This document shows, piece by piece, positions 52,685 to 61,464 of a stretch of DNA of 64,000 nt. The DNA lies in assembly GCA_016841675.1 (NCBI GenBank), contig JAENYQ010000005.1:1-64000 (forward strand), given 5' to 3'. A model generated the notes under the pieces. It was not told the origin of the DNA. It made no database searches and was given only the letters and a program-made list of their open reading frames with translations. Numbering within the stretch: the first letter of the stretch is position 1; every line of letters starts with the position of its first letter. Made by a program: the position numbers and the translations under genes. The DNA comes from Desulfotomaculum sp. (GTDB taxonomy: Bacteria; Bacillota; Desulfotomaculia; Desulfotomaculales; Desulfallaceae).

Positions 52685-55126
52685 ATGGGGAAACGGTGCC
52701 TAATGAAAATCTCCTGTACTATTCTAGTTGTAACATTGGCTGTTTTTCTTTTTGGTGGGGTTGCCTCCGCGGGGTTTACAGATGTTTCGGACAATCACTG
52801 GGCGGCCGTTAGCATCAAGAAGATGAGCGACCGGGGTATGGTGAGTGGTTACACGGATGGAACCTTTAAACCAGATAAAACGGTCACCCAGACTGAGGCC
52901 GTTGTCTTTGCGTTGCGAGCCATGGGGTTAAATTCTTCATCCGTCGATAATCTCCCCGATGTATCCTTCCCTGTGCCCGCGTGGGCGGAGCAGGATATTA
53001 AACTGGCCGTCAAACAGGGTTTGGTGAAGGAAGCAGACCAGTTTAGCGCTTATTCCGGGGCATCAAGGGCCTGGACGGCCAGGCTGCTGGTGCGTATGGT
53101 CGGTGAGGAGAAACGGGCCTTGGAAGAACTTTTGCAACCCAGTTTTACTGATGCCTATGAGATACCCGATTGGGCGGATGAGTACGTACGGGTGGCCCAG
53201 GATATGAACCTTATCAGGGGTTATGATAATAACCAATTCCGGCCCAACCAAACGGTCAGCCGGGCGGAGATGGTTGCCTTTCTGGACCGAGCCGATACTC
53301 ATTTGCCTGGTAGTACCAGTAGCGACTCTACTTCTACCGATTTAACTATTACCGGTTCGGCGGGGCAGTTCGGCAGTAAGGTTTCCGGGCGTGTTTTAAA
53401 AATATACCCGGAAAGAAATACTTTTGTCATCGTGCAGCAGAACGGTATCAACAGCGTTTTAAGCTTGCCGGAAAATGCCTCGGTAAGTGTTGAAGGCTCA
53501 GGTTCTTCTGGTTTAAACGCAATGCGGCAAGGTGATGAAGTGGAAGTTACCCTAAACACTGAAGGTTATGTAATTGGTATCGTGGTCAACTCCCGCTCTG
53601 CCGGCGGTAGAGGTAACGGTATTGTTTTCGACCTCGACCTTGATTTGGACCCCGGCTTATTGACTGTGGAATATGATGACGGCACCCTTACCGCTTACAA
53701 ACTTGCTCGTCAGGTGGCTGTGTTTATGGATGGCGCCCGCTATCCCACCTTGTTGGACGTTCATAATGGCGACCGAATCCGGTTGACGGTTGAGGATCAC
53801 TTGGTTACCGAGATTGAAGTGTTGGAAAAGGATGTCACCTTGAATATGGCCGGCGAAGTGGTGGTACTGGACACCGACCGAGATGTCATCAACCTAGATA
53901 TTGATGGCGTTTTAAAGGCTTACAGGCTTGCTCGCGGCGTAAAAGTGACGGTGCCCGGGCTAAACAACGCTTACCTCTCCGATATAGAGGTTGGAGATAC
54001 CGTGCGGGCCAGTGGTAAAGATGGAGAAATAACCTTGCTGGAAGTGGACGGCAGGGAAGCCGGTTATTCATTCTCAGCTACTATCGTGGCTGTGGACACG
54101 GGTAACCAAGTGTTGACTCTGGAGAAACAGGGCGGCGACATCGTAGCCTATGAGTTGCTTAAAAATGCCAGGATTATTATTGATGACGACGAGGAAGATC
54201 TGCAAGATTTGGCTCGGGATATGGAAGTAAACGTGCGTCTGCTGGACGGCGACATTATCTTTGTAGAGGTTGACAATTCACCCGCCGGCACCATTACTGA
54301 CATCGATGTAAAAGGAATGCTGCTGGTCTTGAATAGGGACAATGGTATTAAAGCCACGTATACCATCAATGATAGAGTAAGAGTGAGGAGCACGGATGAT
54401 CGGGATGAACTTAACAAGGTACAGAGGGGCGATTATGCCAAACTCATTCTGAATAATGATCAGGTAGACGAGATTAGGCTGCGTTATACTATAGCCTGTC
54501 GGGTGGAAAACGTTAGAGAGGCTAATGACCGGTTGGAAGTGGTGGACGAGGACGGGGACAGCCTGCGGCTTTATGTGCGGGACGGTGTGGAACTGGTGGT
54601 GCCAGGAACAAACTACCCGCATCTGGATGACGTATTCAAGGGCGACTTGGTACTGGCCACCTACATGGGCCGCGACCTGGACAAGGTGGAAGTGTTAAAA
54701 CCATACCGAGGTTCCGTCAGTTCTCTCGACGTTTATAGCCGGAGTGTTACTTTGAAACTGTTCGACGGCGGAGTTAAAAACTTTAGCTACCCCACCGGTA
54801 GCCAGGTGTTTACCGGCGGCAGGGCCTACGACTCTTTCAGTGCCCTAAGTACTGGGGACATGGTGGAAGTGGTGGAAAACACTAGTGGGGGATACACCTT
54901 CACCGTGATGGAAGAGGTCATCGGTAATTTGGCCGCGGATGTGAACAGTGACGCCTATAATATTTACCTGCGAGATGGTTATGACTGGGATGCCTATGAG
55001 TTGGATGAAAATGTGTACGTGCAAAATGCCGGTGGCTACACTTATTCCATTAACAGTTTGCAAAGTGGAGATTCGGTCCGGTTGTATGTGTTAAGGGACC
55101 TGGTGTATGCAATTAAGATAGTCTAG
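52685..55126 (+). CDS. SLH-domain surface protein with tandem beta-rich repeat modules
   Basis: SLH: FTDVSDNHWAAVSIKKMSDRGMVSGYTDGTFKPDKTVTQTEAV; about 7-8 diverged repeats of 70-80 aa thereafter. Confidence 0.88.
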   Translation: MGKRCLMKISCTILVVTLAVFLFGGVASAGFTDVSDNHWAAVSIKKMSDRGMVSGYTDGTFKPDKTVTQTEAVVFALRAMGLNSSSVDNLPDVSFPVPAWAEQDIKLAVKQGLVKEADQFSAYSGASRAWTARLLVRMVGEEKRALEELLQPSFTDAYEIPDWADEYVRVAQDMNLIRGYDNNQFRPNQTVSRAEMVAFLDRADTHLPGSTSSDSTSTDLTITGSAGQFGSKVSGRVLKIYPERNTFVIVQQNGINSVLSLPENASVSVEGSGSSGLNAMRQGDEVEVTLNTEGYVIGIVVNSRSAGGRGNGIVFDLDLDLDPGLLTVEYDDGTLTAYKLARQVAVFMDGARYPTLLDVHNGDRIRLTVEDHLVTEIEVLEKDVTLNMAGEVVVLDTDRDVINLDIDGVLKAYRLARGVKVTVPGLNNAYLSDIEVGDTVRASGKDGEITLLEVDGREAGYSFSATIVAVDTGNQVLTLEKQGGDIVAYELLKNARIIIDDDEEDLQDLARDMEVNVRLLDGDIIFVEVDNSPAGTITDIDVKGMLLVLNRDNGIKATYTINDRVRVRSTDDRDELNKVQRGDYAKLILNNDQVDEIRLRYTIACRVENVREANDRLEVVDEDGDSLRLYVRDGVELVVPGTNYPHLDDVFKGDLVLATYMGRDLDKVEVLKPYRGSVSSLDVYSRSVTLKLFDGGVKNFSYPTGSQVFTGGRAYDSFSALSTGDMVEVVENTSGGYTFTVMEEVIGNLAADVNSDAYNIYLRDGYDWDAYELDENVYVQNAGGYTYSINSLQSGDSVRLYVLRDLVYAIKIV

Positions 55127-55216
55127 CAAAAATACGACATAGCGGTATTGCAGGGGCAGATTGTATAAGGACTAAGCGCAAAGCTTAGTCCGTTATTTTA
55201 TAAAATCACCATTGAG

Positions 55217-55244
55217 GGAACAAACGGCAGGCGAACTTCGTCAA
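55217..55244 (+). promoter_or_regulatory. ECF-type promoter GGAACA-N16-CGTCAA
   Basis: GGAACAAACGGCAGGCGAACTTCGTCAAAATAA upstream of 55304. Confidence 0.65.
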
Positions 55245-55303
55245 AATAAGGAAAGGGGACCTAATGTCCCCAACATAATTAGTTTAGGGAGGGGTTTGAA
55301 GTA

Positions 55304-56383
55304 ATGAGAAGGGTAAAAAAAGGGTTGGCAGTATTGTTTATTGTTTCGTTACTTGTTTTTGCTTTTACCGCCACCGCGGGCGCATATGTGGGGTCCAAGC
55401 AAACCAAACTGGATTACAATAATTTTAAAATTACTGTCGATGGTCAACCGGTTAATTTATCGGTAGGTGTGGAACCGTTTACAATTGACAGTGTTACTTA
55501 CATACCGCTGCGCATAGTGGGTGAAGCCCTTAAATGTAATGTAAATTGGCAAGGTGATACCAAAACAGTGGTGATTACTTCCGGCGCCTCGGTTCAAACA
55601 ACCACCCTGTTGCAGCAAGTTGCCCAGAAGGATATTGAGATTCAAGAACTTAAACAGCAGGTATCTCAGTTGCAGATACAGTTGACAGAAGAGGAAGAAG
55701 AAAAGGGCAATAGTAATCTTTACGACCTGGAAGACGAACTTTTAGACGATTTCGATGAAATTGAAGATGTGGATGTTGACGACATCTGGTTGGACGGTGA
55801 CGAGGATGAAATTAATGTGGAAGTGGAAGTTGACCTGGACGACTATGAGGACGAGTGGTTGGAGCTAACTGATAGCGATATTAGAATTTGGGTGATGGAT
55901 CTGGTAGGTGATATCCAGGACGAACTAGATAGGAAAACCGAAGTTAACGGTGAAATTATTAACTCCGATAACGGTGACGTGCTTGTCAAGTTTAGCAAAG
56001 ATGGAACTAGAAGCCTTTCAGTGACCTATAAGGACAGTAACTATCGCGGCAACGGCGTGGACGATGTGGAGGATGAACTGGAAGGTGATAGATTTGATGT
56101 GGGCGATATTGAGTTCAAGATTACTTACATCAATTACTACGAAGGTGACGATGAAATCTATGTCAGGCTGACGGCAGAGGACGATGACGCCGCTGAACAA
56201 TGGGATGACCTGAGTACCAGCGAGAAAGAGAATGACGTGGAAGACATTTGTCAAGACATTGCAGATGCATTTGAAGACGATGCCAACGCCGAGCCGGAAA
56301 TAATTAGTATCTTCTTTTATGATGAAGGCGGCGATAGCTTGGAAAGCTATGAGTATGATGTGAAATATGATGTTTTCGATTAA
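55304..56383 (+). CDS. Secreted copper-amine-oxidase-N-like domain protein with highly acidic C-terminal region
   Basis: GVEPFTIDSVTYIPLRIVGEALKCNVNWQGDTKTVVITSG then DLEDELLDDFDEIEDVDVDDIWLDGDEDEINVEVEVDLDDYEDEW. Confidence 0.85.
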   Translation: MRRVKKGLAVLFIVSLLVFAFTATAGAYVGSKQTKLDYNNFKITVDGQPVNLSVGVEPFTIDSVTYIPLRIVGEALKCNVNWQGDTKTVVITSGASVQTTTLLQQVAQKDIEIQELKQQVSQLQIQLTEEEEEKGNSNLYDLEDELLDDFDEIEDVDVDDIWLDGDEDEINVEVEVDLDDYEDEWLELTDSDIRIWVMDLVGDIQDELDRKTEVNGEIINSDNGDVLVKFSKDGTRSLSVTYKDSNYRGNGVDDVEDELEGDRFDVGDIEFKITYINYYEGDDEIYVRLTAEDDDAAEQWDDLSTSEKENDVEDICQDIADAFEDDANAEPEIISIFFYDEGGDSLESYEYDVKYDVFD

Positions 56384-56408
56384 GAGAATTACCAACTAAA
56401 AGAAGCAG

Positions 56409-56452
56409 GGGGTCAGACCTCGCCAAGGGCAACTTGGCAAGGCCTGACCCCT
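56409..56452. terminator. Hairpin GGGGTCAGacctcGCCAAG...CTTGGCaaggCCTGACCCC + T5
   Basis: Imperfect long stem with T tract. Confidence 0.75.
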
Positions 56453-56600
56453 TTTTAGCATTATTGACAAGCTTTAATAAAGGAGATAAACTTAACATGA
56501 TTAACAATTAAACCCCTGAACCATACCATAAAGGGGTTTTATTTTGCCTTGACAACTAGTACAATTCCTAAGGAGGAAAGAATTTGGGTACTAAATTAAT

Positions 56601-56650
56601 GGTGCCTGGTACTCCTTAAATTCGACACGACACGATAAAGTATTAAGTAT
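56601..56650 (+). repeat. GGTGCCTGGTACTCC...TTCGACA repeat
   Basis: GGTGCCTGGTACTCCTTAAATTCGACACGACACGATAAAG. Confidence 0.65.
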
Positions 56651-56709
56651 TTTCATAATCTCGCCCGAGCCCTACGGACCGCTGTTGGCCCGGCGGGCTT
56701 TTTATTTGT

Positions 56710-56747
56710 GGTGTCTGGCACACCAAAGATTCGACAGTATATGCTAA
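56710..56747 (+). repeat. GGTGTCTGGCACACC...TTCGACAGTATATGCTAA repeat
   Basis: Shares TTCGACArTAT.TGCTAA with copies at 58216 and 59446. Confidence 0.65.
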
Positions 56748-56868
56748 AGGTTTTGTTGATTAGTGGTAGAAAGAATAAATAAAGGTAAGAGCCTGTTATT
56801 ACTATGTGAGACCGCTTAAGCTGTAGTTTATTTGAAAGATGGAAAGTTCTCAAAGGAGGCTCCATAAT

Positions 56869-57501
56869 ATGGGCAGGACGCCGCGAATCTGGTTTCCGGG
56901 GGCCTGTTACCACATAGTGGTGCGCGGAAACCGGCGGCAGGATATATTCTACGAGCAGGCCGACCGCCTGATGTACCTGGACAAGCTTAGACGGGTGCGG
57001 GCGCGTTCGGGTTTCAAGTTGCATGCCTACGTGCTGATGACAAACCATGTCCACATGTTAATGGAAACCGGTAACGTTAATATTGCCGACATCATGCGGG
57101 ATATCAACGGGTTCTACACCCGCGAGTTCAACAACAAGTACGAGCTGGTGGGCCACCTATTCCAGGGTCGCTATCGTAGCATCCTTGTGGAGCGGGACAA
57201 TTACCTGCTGGAGGTAAGTAGGTACATTCACCTAAACCCCGTAAGGGCCAAAATTGTTGCCCGCCCTGAAGATTACCCTTGGAGTAGCTACCGCGGATAT
57301 GTCTACGGCAGTGATGATTTGCTTTTTGCGGATACCATTTTGGGTATGATCGGTTCGCCCGGTAAAGTACGGGAGCAATATCAGCGATTTGTGAGCGCCA
57401 AACTTGATGACTACCAATATTCGCTTGAGGAAAAAATAGCTGAGGGAGATATTCTGGGCAGCATGGACTTCGTCCGGGAAATTCAAGCTACCTATTTTTA
57501 A
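56869..57501 (+). CDS. REP-associated tyrosine transposase (RAYT, Y1_Tnp superfamily)
   Basis: MGRTPRIWFPGACYHIVVRGNRRQDIFYEQAD...YVLMTNHVHMLMET...HLFQGRYRSILVERDNYLLEVSRYIHLNPVRAKIVARPEDYPWSSYRGY. Confidence 0.95.
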   Translation: MGRTPRIWFPGACYHIVVRGNRRQDIFYEQADRLMYLDKLRRVRARSGFKLHAYVLMTNHVHMLMETGNVNIADIMRDINGFYTREFNNKYELVGHLFQGRYRSILVERDNYLLEVSRYIHLNPVRAKIVARPEDYPWSSYRGYVYGSDDLLFADTILGMIGSPGKVREQYQRFVSAKLDDYQYSLEEKIAEGDILGSMDFVREIQATYF

Positions 57502-57503
57502 CA

Positions 57504-57525
57504 GGTGCCTGGCACTTCGTATTTG
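57504..57525 (+). repeat. GGTGCCTGGCACTTCG repeat core, 2 nt after the RAYT stop
   Basis: TAACAGGTGCCTGGCACTTCGTATTTGACC. Confidence 0.6.
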
Positions 57526-57582
57526 ACCGGAAATAATTGCTGTGCTATCATAATGATATCAATAGCAAGCGAGGTGATAACT

Positions 57583-57819
57583 GTGCCCGGGATTTTAATT
57601 CGGGACATACCTGAACAATTGTATAACAAGCTTAAAGGAAGAGCCAAGGCTAACGGCAGGTCCTTGCAACAGGAACTAAAAGCAATTCTATCCGATGCAA
57701 TAAAGTACGATATGAAAGATGGCATTCAGTTGGCAGCAAAGATTAGAAAAGAACTGGAAGCCAGAAAAGTGCGCTACTCGGACAGTACAGTATTGATTGA
57801 AGAGGACAGGAAGCGGTGA
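57583..57819 (+). CDS. FitA/VapB-type ribbon-helix-helix antitoxin
   Basis: MPGILIRDIPEQLYNKLKGRAKANGRSLQQELKAIL; GTG start with GAGGTGA RBS. Confidence 0.85.
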   Translation: MPGILIRDIPEQLYNKLKGRAKANGRSLQQELKAILSDAIKYDMKDGIQLAAKIRKELEARKVRYSDSTVLIEEDRKR

Positions 57820-58253
57820 ATACCTTTGTAGTGGATGCCAGTGTTGCCGTTAAATGGTACGTTCCTGAAGTTTTAAGTAACGAGGCGGTAGGCTTTTTAG
57901 AAAATTCCATGGATAATAATTTTCTGTTGCTTGCTCCTGATCTTATTGTTTACGAAATAGGCAACATTTTGTGGAAAAAATGCCGTAGAGAAGAGCTTAC
58001 TCCAGGTGATGCAAGAAGAATAATTGAGGCCATTACTGATTCATTTCCAATAAAAGTTATCGATAGCAATAAGCTTTTGGCTGTTGCATTTGAGATAGCC
58101 CATGCTTATGATAGAACGGTGTATGACAGCTTTTATTTAGCCCTCTCCAAAATAACGGGATGCCGATTGATAACAGCAGATGAACACCTGGTAAATGCAA
58201 TCAAAGATTCAAACTGGTGCCTGGTACTCCGACGATTCGACAATATTCGCTAA
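57816..58253 (+). CDS. vapC: PIN-domain toxin (VapC/FitB-like)
   Basis: NTFVVDASVAVKWYVPEV...LLLAPDLIVYEIGNILWKK...YDSFYLALSKITGCRLITADEHLVNAI. Confidence 0.92.
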   Translation: MNTFVVDASVAVKWYVPEVLSNEAVGFLENSMDNNFLLLAPDLIVYEIGNILWKKCRREELTPGDARRIIEAITDSFPIKVIDSNKLLAVAFEIAHAYDRTVYDSFYLALSKITGCRLITADEHLVNAIKDSNWCLVLRRFDNIR

Positions 58254-58313
58254 TGACAATTTTATTAAACCACATGGAAAACGGCCCTGTTTCCATGTGG
58301 TTTTTTTAATTCC
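58216..58313 (+). repeat. 98-bp repeat copy 1 (GGTGCCTGGTACTCC + terminator-like hairpin ACCACATGGAAA...TTTCCATGTGGT-T7)
   Basis: Near-identical to 59446-59544. Confidence 0.95.
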
Positions 58314-58330
58314 AAATGGCGCGCATTCAA

Positions 58331-58342
58331 GGTACCAGGCAC
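58331..58342 (-). repeat. Inverted core GGTACCAGGCAC (reverse of GTGCCTGGTACC)
   Basis: Exact core in opposite orientation, 18 nt after copy 1. Confidence 0.5.
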
Positions 58343-58459
58343 AATCCATCCCAAAATTGCCTGTCCCCCATCCTACCAAACACTTGTTCCAATAGCCCTA
58401 AAATGCTATACTGATTGTGGAAGAAAAAGGTGGTATAATAACAGAGAGGAAGTGGCTAT

Positions 58460-59446
58460 TTGCCTAATAAACAATGGCACCCTGTATTTGTAACAGCGCT
58501 AAAAGAAGCGCTTTCCGACGCCCGTCCCGGGGAAATTGAAATCCAGGCCGAAGTAGCCCTATCCTCAAAACCTTTGGACGTAGACGTAATAGTGGTTAAG
58601 AAAAAAGAAACCGCCCGGCTCCGGCACCCGGTGGCCAATATTTTCAGGCAATACAACCTGTTTGAATACAAAAGTCCACAAGATTACCTGGAGTCCAACG
58701 ACTATGACAAAGGCCTGGCCCTTGCATTACTTTATAAAGTGCTCGAACATCCCGACATGAATACTTTGGACCGGCTCACCCTAACCTTTGTAAGCAGCAG
58801 GTACCCGCGAGACATGCTAAAAATGTTAACAAGCAGAGGTCTGACCGTTTTAAAGAACGTTCCAGTATCCGGTTTTTACCGGGTCGCGGGAGAAAGAATC
58901 CCCGTTCAAATAATGGTCCTCAAGCACCTCCCTGATGCGGAACAAGCGTACATGTTCTCAGTTTTTCTATCCGGGAAAGAAAAGCTAAAACTTAAAGCCA
59001 ACTTATTATTAATAAGAAAATACCTGGAAGAGCCCGGTAATAAGCATATACAAGAAATAATCGAATTCACAATGAAAAACGAGTTGGTAACGTTAAACGA
59101 GATGGAGGTGATGTTCAAAATGGATAATTACATCAGCGCCGAAGAAAAGAAAAAAATAGAGGAATTGCTGACCAACCATCCTTTCACCCGCAGGATGCTG
59201 GAAAAGCGTGCTGCTATAGTAGAGTTGGAGGCTATGGAAAAAGGCATTGAAAAAGGCATTGAAAAAGGCAGAGCAGAAGGCATACGAAGTTTAATCTGTA
59301 AGTTTTTAGAAACCAGATACGGGGTGGCATCCCTGCAGTTGCAGGAAACAATACAAAAAATTACAGATGCTGACGTGCTCGACGAGATAGCCGGCAAGCT
59401 ATTCGTTGCTTCCTCTTTGGAGGAAATGCGAAAAATTATCAAATAG
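58460..59446 (+). CDS. Rpn-like PD-(D/E)XK nuclease family protein
   Basis: LSSKPLDVDVIVVKKKE...FRQYNLFEYKSPQDYLESNDYDKGLALALLYK; C-terminal EKGIEKGIEKGRAEGI tract typical of Rpn/PDDEXK_2 proteins. Confidence 0.8.
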   Translation: MPNKQWHPVFVTALKEALSDARPGEIEIQAEVALSSKPLDVDVIVVKKKETARLRHPVANIFRQYNLFEYKSPQDYLESNDYDKGLALALLYKVLEHPDMNTLDRLTLTFVSSRYPRDMLKMLTSRGLTVLKNVPVSGFYRVAGERIPVQIMVLKHLPDAEQAYMFSVFLSGKEKLKLKANLLLIRKYLEEPGNKHIQEIIEFTMKNELVTLNEMEVMFKMDNYISAEEKKKIEELLTNHPFTRRMLEKRAAIVELEAMEKGIEKGIEKGRAEGIRSLICKFLETRYGVASLQLQETIQKITDADVLDEIAGKLFVASSLEEMRKIIK

Positions 59447-59544
59447 GTGCCTGGCACTCCAACAATTCGACAATATCTGCTAATAACAATTACATAAAAA
59501 CCACATGGAAAACGGCCCTGTTTCCATGTGGTTTTTTTAATTCT
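59446..59544 (+). repeat. 99-bp repeat copy 2
   Basis: GGTGCCTGGCACTCCAACAATTCGACAATATCTGCTAATAACAATT...ACCACATGGAAAACGGCCCTGTTTCCATGTGGTTTTTTTAATTC. Confidence 0.95.
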
Positions 59545-59674
59545 ATAATGCGTAGCGTTATATTGACACTACCTGGCAAAGGGAATAAACTTAACCTGGT
59601 TAATAATTTAACCCATATAATAATAGTTACTGGCAGTATAACTTGCTTAAAAAGAAGAGTGAGGGGGGAATGAT

Positions 59675-60109
59675 TTGGAGCAGGAGTTGCTTGCAAAATA
59701 TCTTGACAAGCTGGACGAGATGCTGCCGCTTTTTATACGCAGGCTGCACCAGGAACTGGCGGACAGTATGGGTAACGGCGTTACCGCCAACCAGTTCATG
59801 GTGATGAAAATGATTAATGACCACGGTCAGATGACTGTCAGCGACGTGGCCGAGGGGCTGAGTGTGTCGTTAAGCGCCGTTACCTCCCAAGTGGACCGGT
59901 TGCACCGGGTGGGAGTGGTGGAACGCCGCCGTTCGGAAGACGACCGCCGGGTGGTTTGGCTTGAGCTGACGGATGAAGGTAGAAAAATAGTGGCAACTTG
60001 TCAAGCCGGTAGGCTTCGGGTCATACAGCGCTACCTGGGGCAGCTGGACGATAAGGAATTGCAATTTATGATCGAGGTATATGAAAAAATTATTTCTATG
60101 ATGCGCTAG
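59675..60109 (+). CDS. MarR family transcriptional regulator
   Basis: VTANQFMVMKMINDHGQMTVSDVAEGLSVSLSAVTSQVDRLHRVGVVERRRSEDDRRVVWLELTDEG. Confidence 0.95.
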   Translation: MEQELLAKYLDKLDEMLPLFIRRLHQELADSMGNGVTANQFMVMKMINDHGQMTVSDVAEGLSVSLSAVTSQVDRLHRVGVVERRRSEDDRRVVWLELTDEGRKIVATCQAGRLRVIQRYLGQLDDKELQFMIEVYEKIISMMR

Positions 60110-60203
60110 GATGAACAGAGGTACTAGTTTGACGTTACAATGACATGCAGCTAAGCTATTGTCGAAATAGAAAAGTAGCTGGCATCAAAGGAGGAGATGT
60201 TAT

Positions 60204-61451
60204 TTGTTTTATAAACAATTAGCTGAAAAGATAAAAAACCGATTTGTCTTTCAAGATATTGTTAACTCTAGGGGGGCTTCGGAAGCAGCGGCTACGATGC
60301 CTACGCAATATGTCTATTTTAAGTGGTGTTTGGCGCCCCTGTTAATTGCTGTGCTGATTATTTCCGGTTGTGCCGGACAGCAGGCAGGCGATACCGGCGA
60401 GCAGGAATCGGCCGTGCCTGTGCGTGTGGCGGCAGTAGAAAAAGGCTCGTTAGCTGATACCGTCGTAGTCACCGGCAAACTAGAAGCATTAGACATGGCC
60501 AACGTAGTACCCGGCGGCCAGGGGGGCAAGGTTTACAGCGTCAACGTAAATGTGGGCGATAAAGTCGCCAAAGGTCAGACGCTGGTAACGCTGGAATACG
60601 TTTCACAACAAGCAGCGCTGCAGCAGGCAGAACAAGGCGTAGTCCAGGCGGAAGCCGCTCTGGAAATAGCCGGTATTACCTATGAGCAGGTGTCGGCTAA
60701 TTACGAACGTGGCAAACAGCTATATGAATCCGGAGCCATCCCTGTTGCAGGCCCTTCCGGATTCGAAACCGCTTACGAAATACCCTACAAGCAGGCCAAG
60801 ATAGACTACGAACAGATTAAACCCGCCATGGTGGCCAATGCCCGGGCGGCCCTAACCATGGTTCGGGAACAGTATAACAACGCGTTTATTAAGTCCCCCA
60901 TTAACGGGGTGGTGACAGCCGTTAACGTTAACCCCGGGGAATTGGCCAGCCCGGGCTCGCCAATACCGGTTGTTTCCGTGGTCAGCCTGGACAAAGTGGT
61001 AGTTCAAGCCACCGTCACCGAAAATCGGATTAACAAACTTCAGCAGGGGCAGGAAGTACCAGTGCTGGTGGGTGCTGTGGCAGCCGAACCACTTGCCGGG
61101 GTTATTACCAATATCGCCCTGGCGGCGGACACCAACAGTAAAGCCTATCCTATTAAGGTGCAGCTGGACAACCCGAAACAGCTCTTAAAACCAGGCATGT
61201 TCGCTGAAGTGCAAATAAAGAGCAATCAGCAGGAAACATTGTTGGTGCTCAGGGAAGCCGTTGTTAAAATAGGCGATACGGATACCGTTTGGGTTGTTAA
61301 GGATGACCAGGTAACCACACGTGAGGTTACCATTGGCAGCAGCAATGGTAAAAACATTCAAATTATTGAGGGGCTCCAGGAAGGTGAGCAAGTAGTTGTT
61401 TCCGGTCAAAACATGCTGCAAGAAGATATTAAAGTGGAAATAAAGAGTTAG
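60204..61451 (+). CDS. RND efflux periplasmic adaptor / HlyD family lipoprotein
   Basis: Lipobox LIISGCAG; VVVTGKLEALDMANVVPGGQGGKVYSVNVNVGDKVAKGQTL...INGVVTAVNVNPGELASPGSPI. Confidence 0.93.
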   Translation: MFYKQLAEKIKNRFVFQDIVNSRGASEAAATMPTQYVYFKWCLAPLLIAVLIISGCAGQQAGDTGEQESAVPVRVAAVEKGSLADTVVVTGKLEALDMANVVPGGQGGKVYSVNVNVGDKVAKGQTLVTLEYVSQQAALQQAEQGVVQAEAALEIAGITYEQVSANYERGKQLYESGAIPVAGPSGFETAYEIPYKQAKIDYEQIKPAMVANARAALTMVREQYNNAFIKSPINGVVTAVNVNPGELASPGSPIPVVSVVSLDKVVVQATVTENRINKLQQGQEVPVLVGAVAAEPLAGVITNIALAADTNSKAYPIKVQLDNPKQLLKPGMFAEVQIKSNQQETLLVLREAVVKIGDTDTVWVVKDDQVTTREVTIGSSNGKNIQIIEGLQEGEQVVVSGQNMLQEDIKVEIKS

Positions 61452-61464
61452 GTGAACAGAATAT

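Noticed and set aside
58460-59446. Calling the Rpn-like protein a DDE transposase
   Set aside because: Annotation pipelines often use 'putative transposase', but the sequence fits a PD-(D/E)XK nuclease pattern, not DDE.
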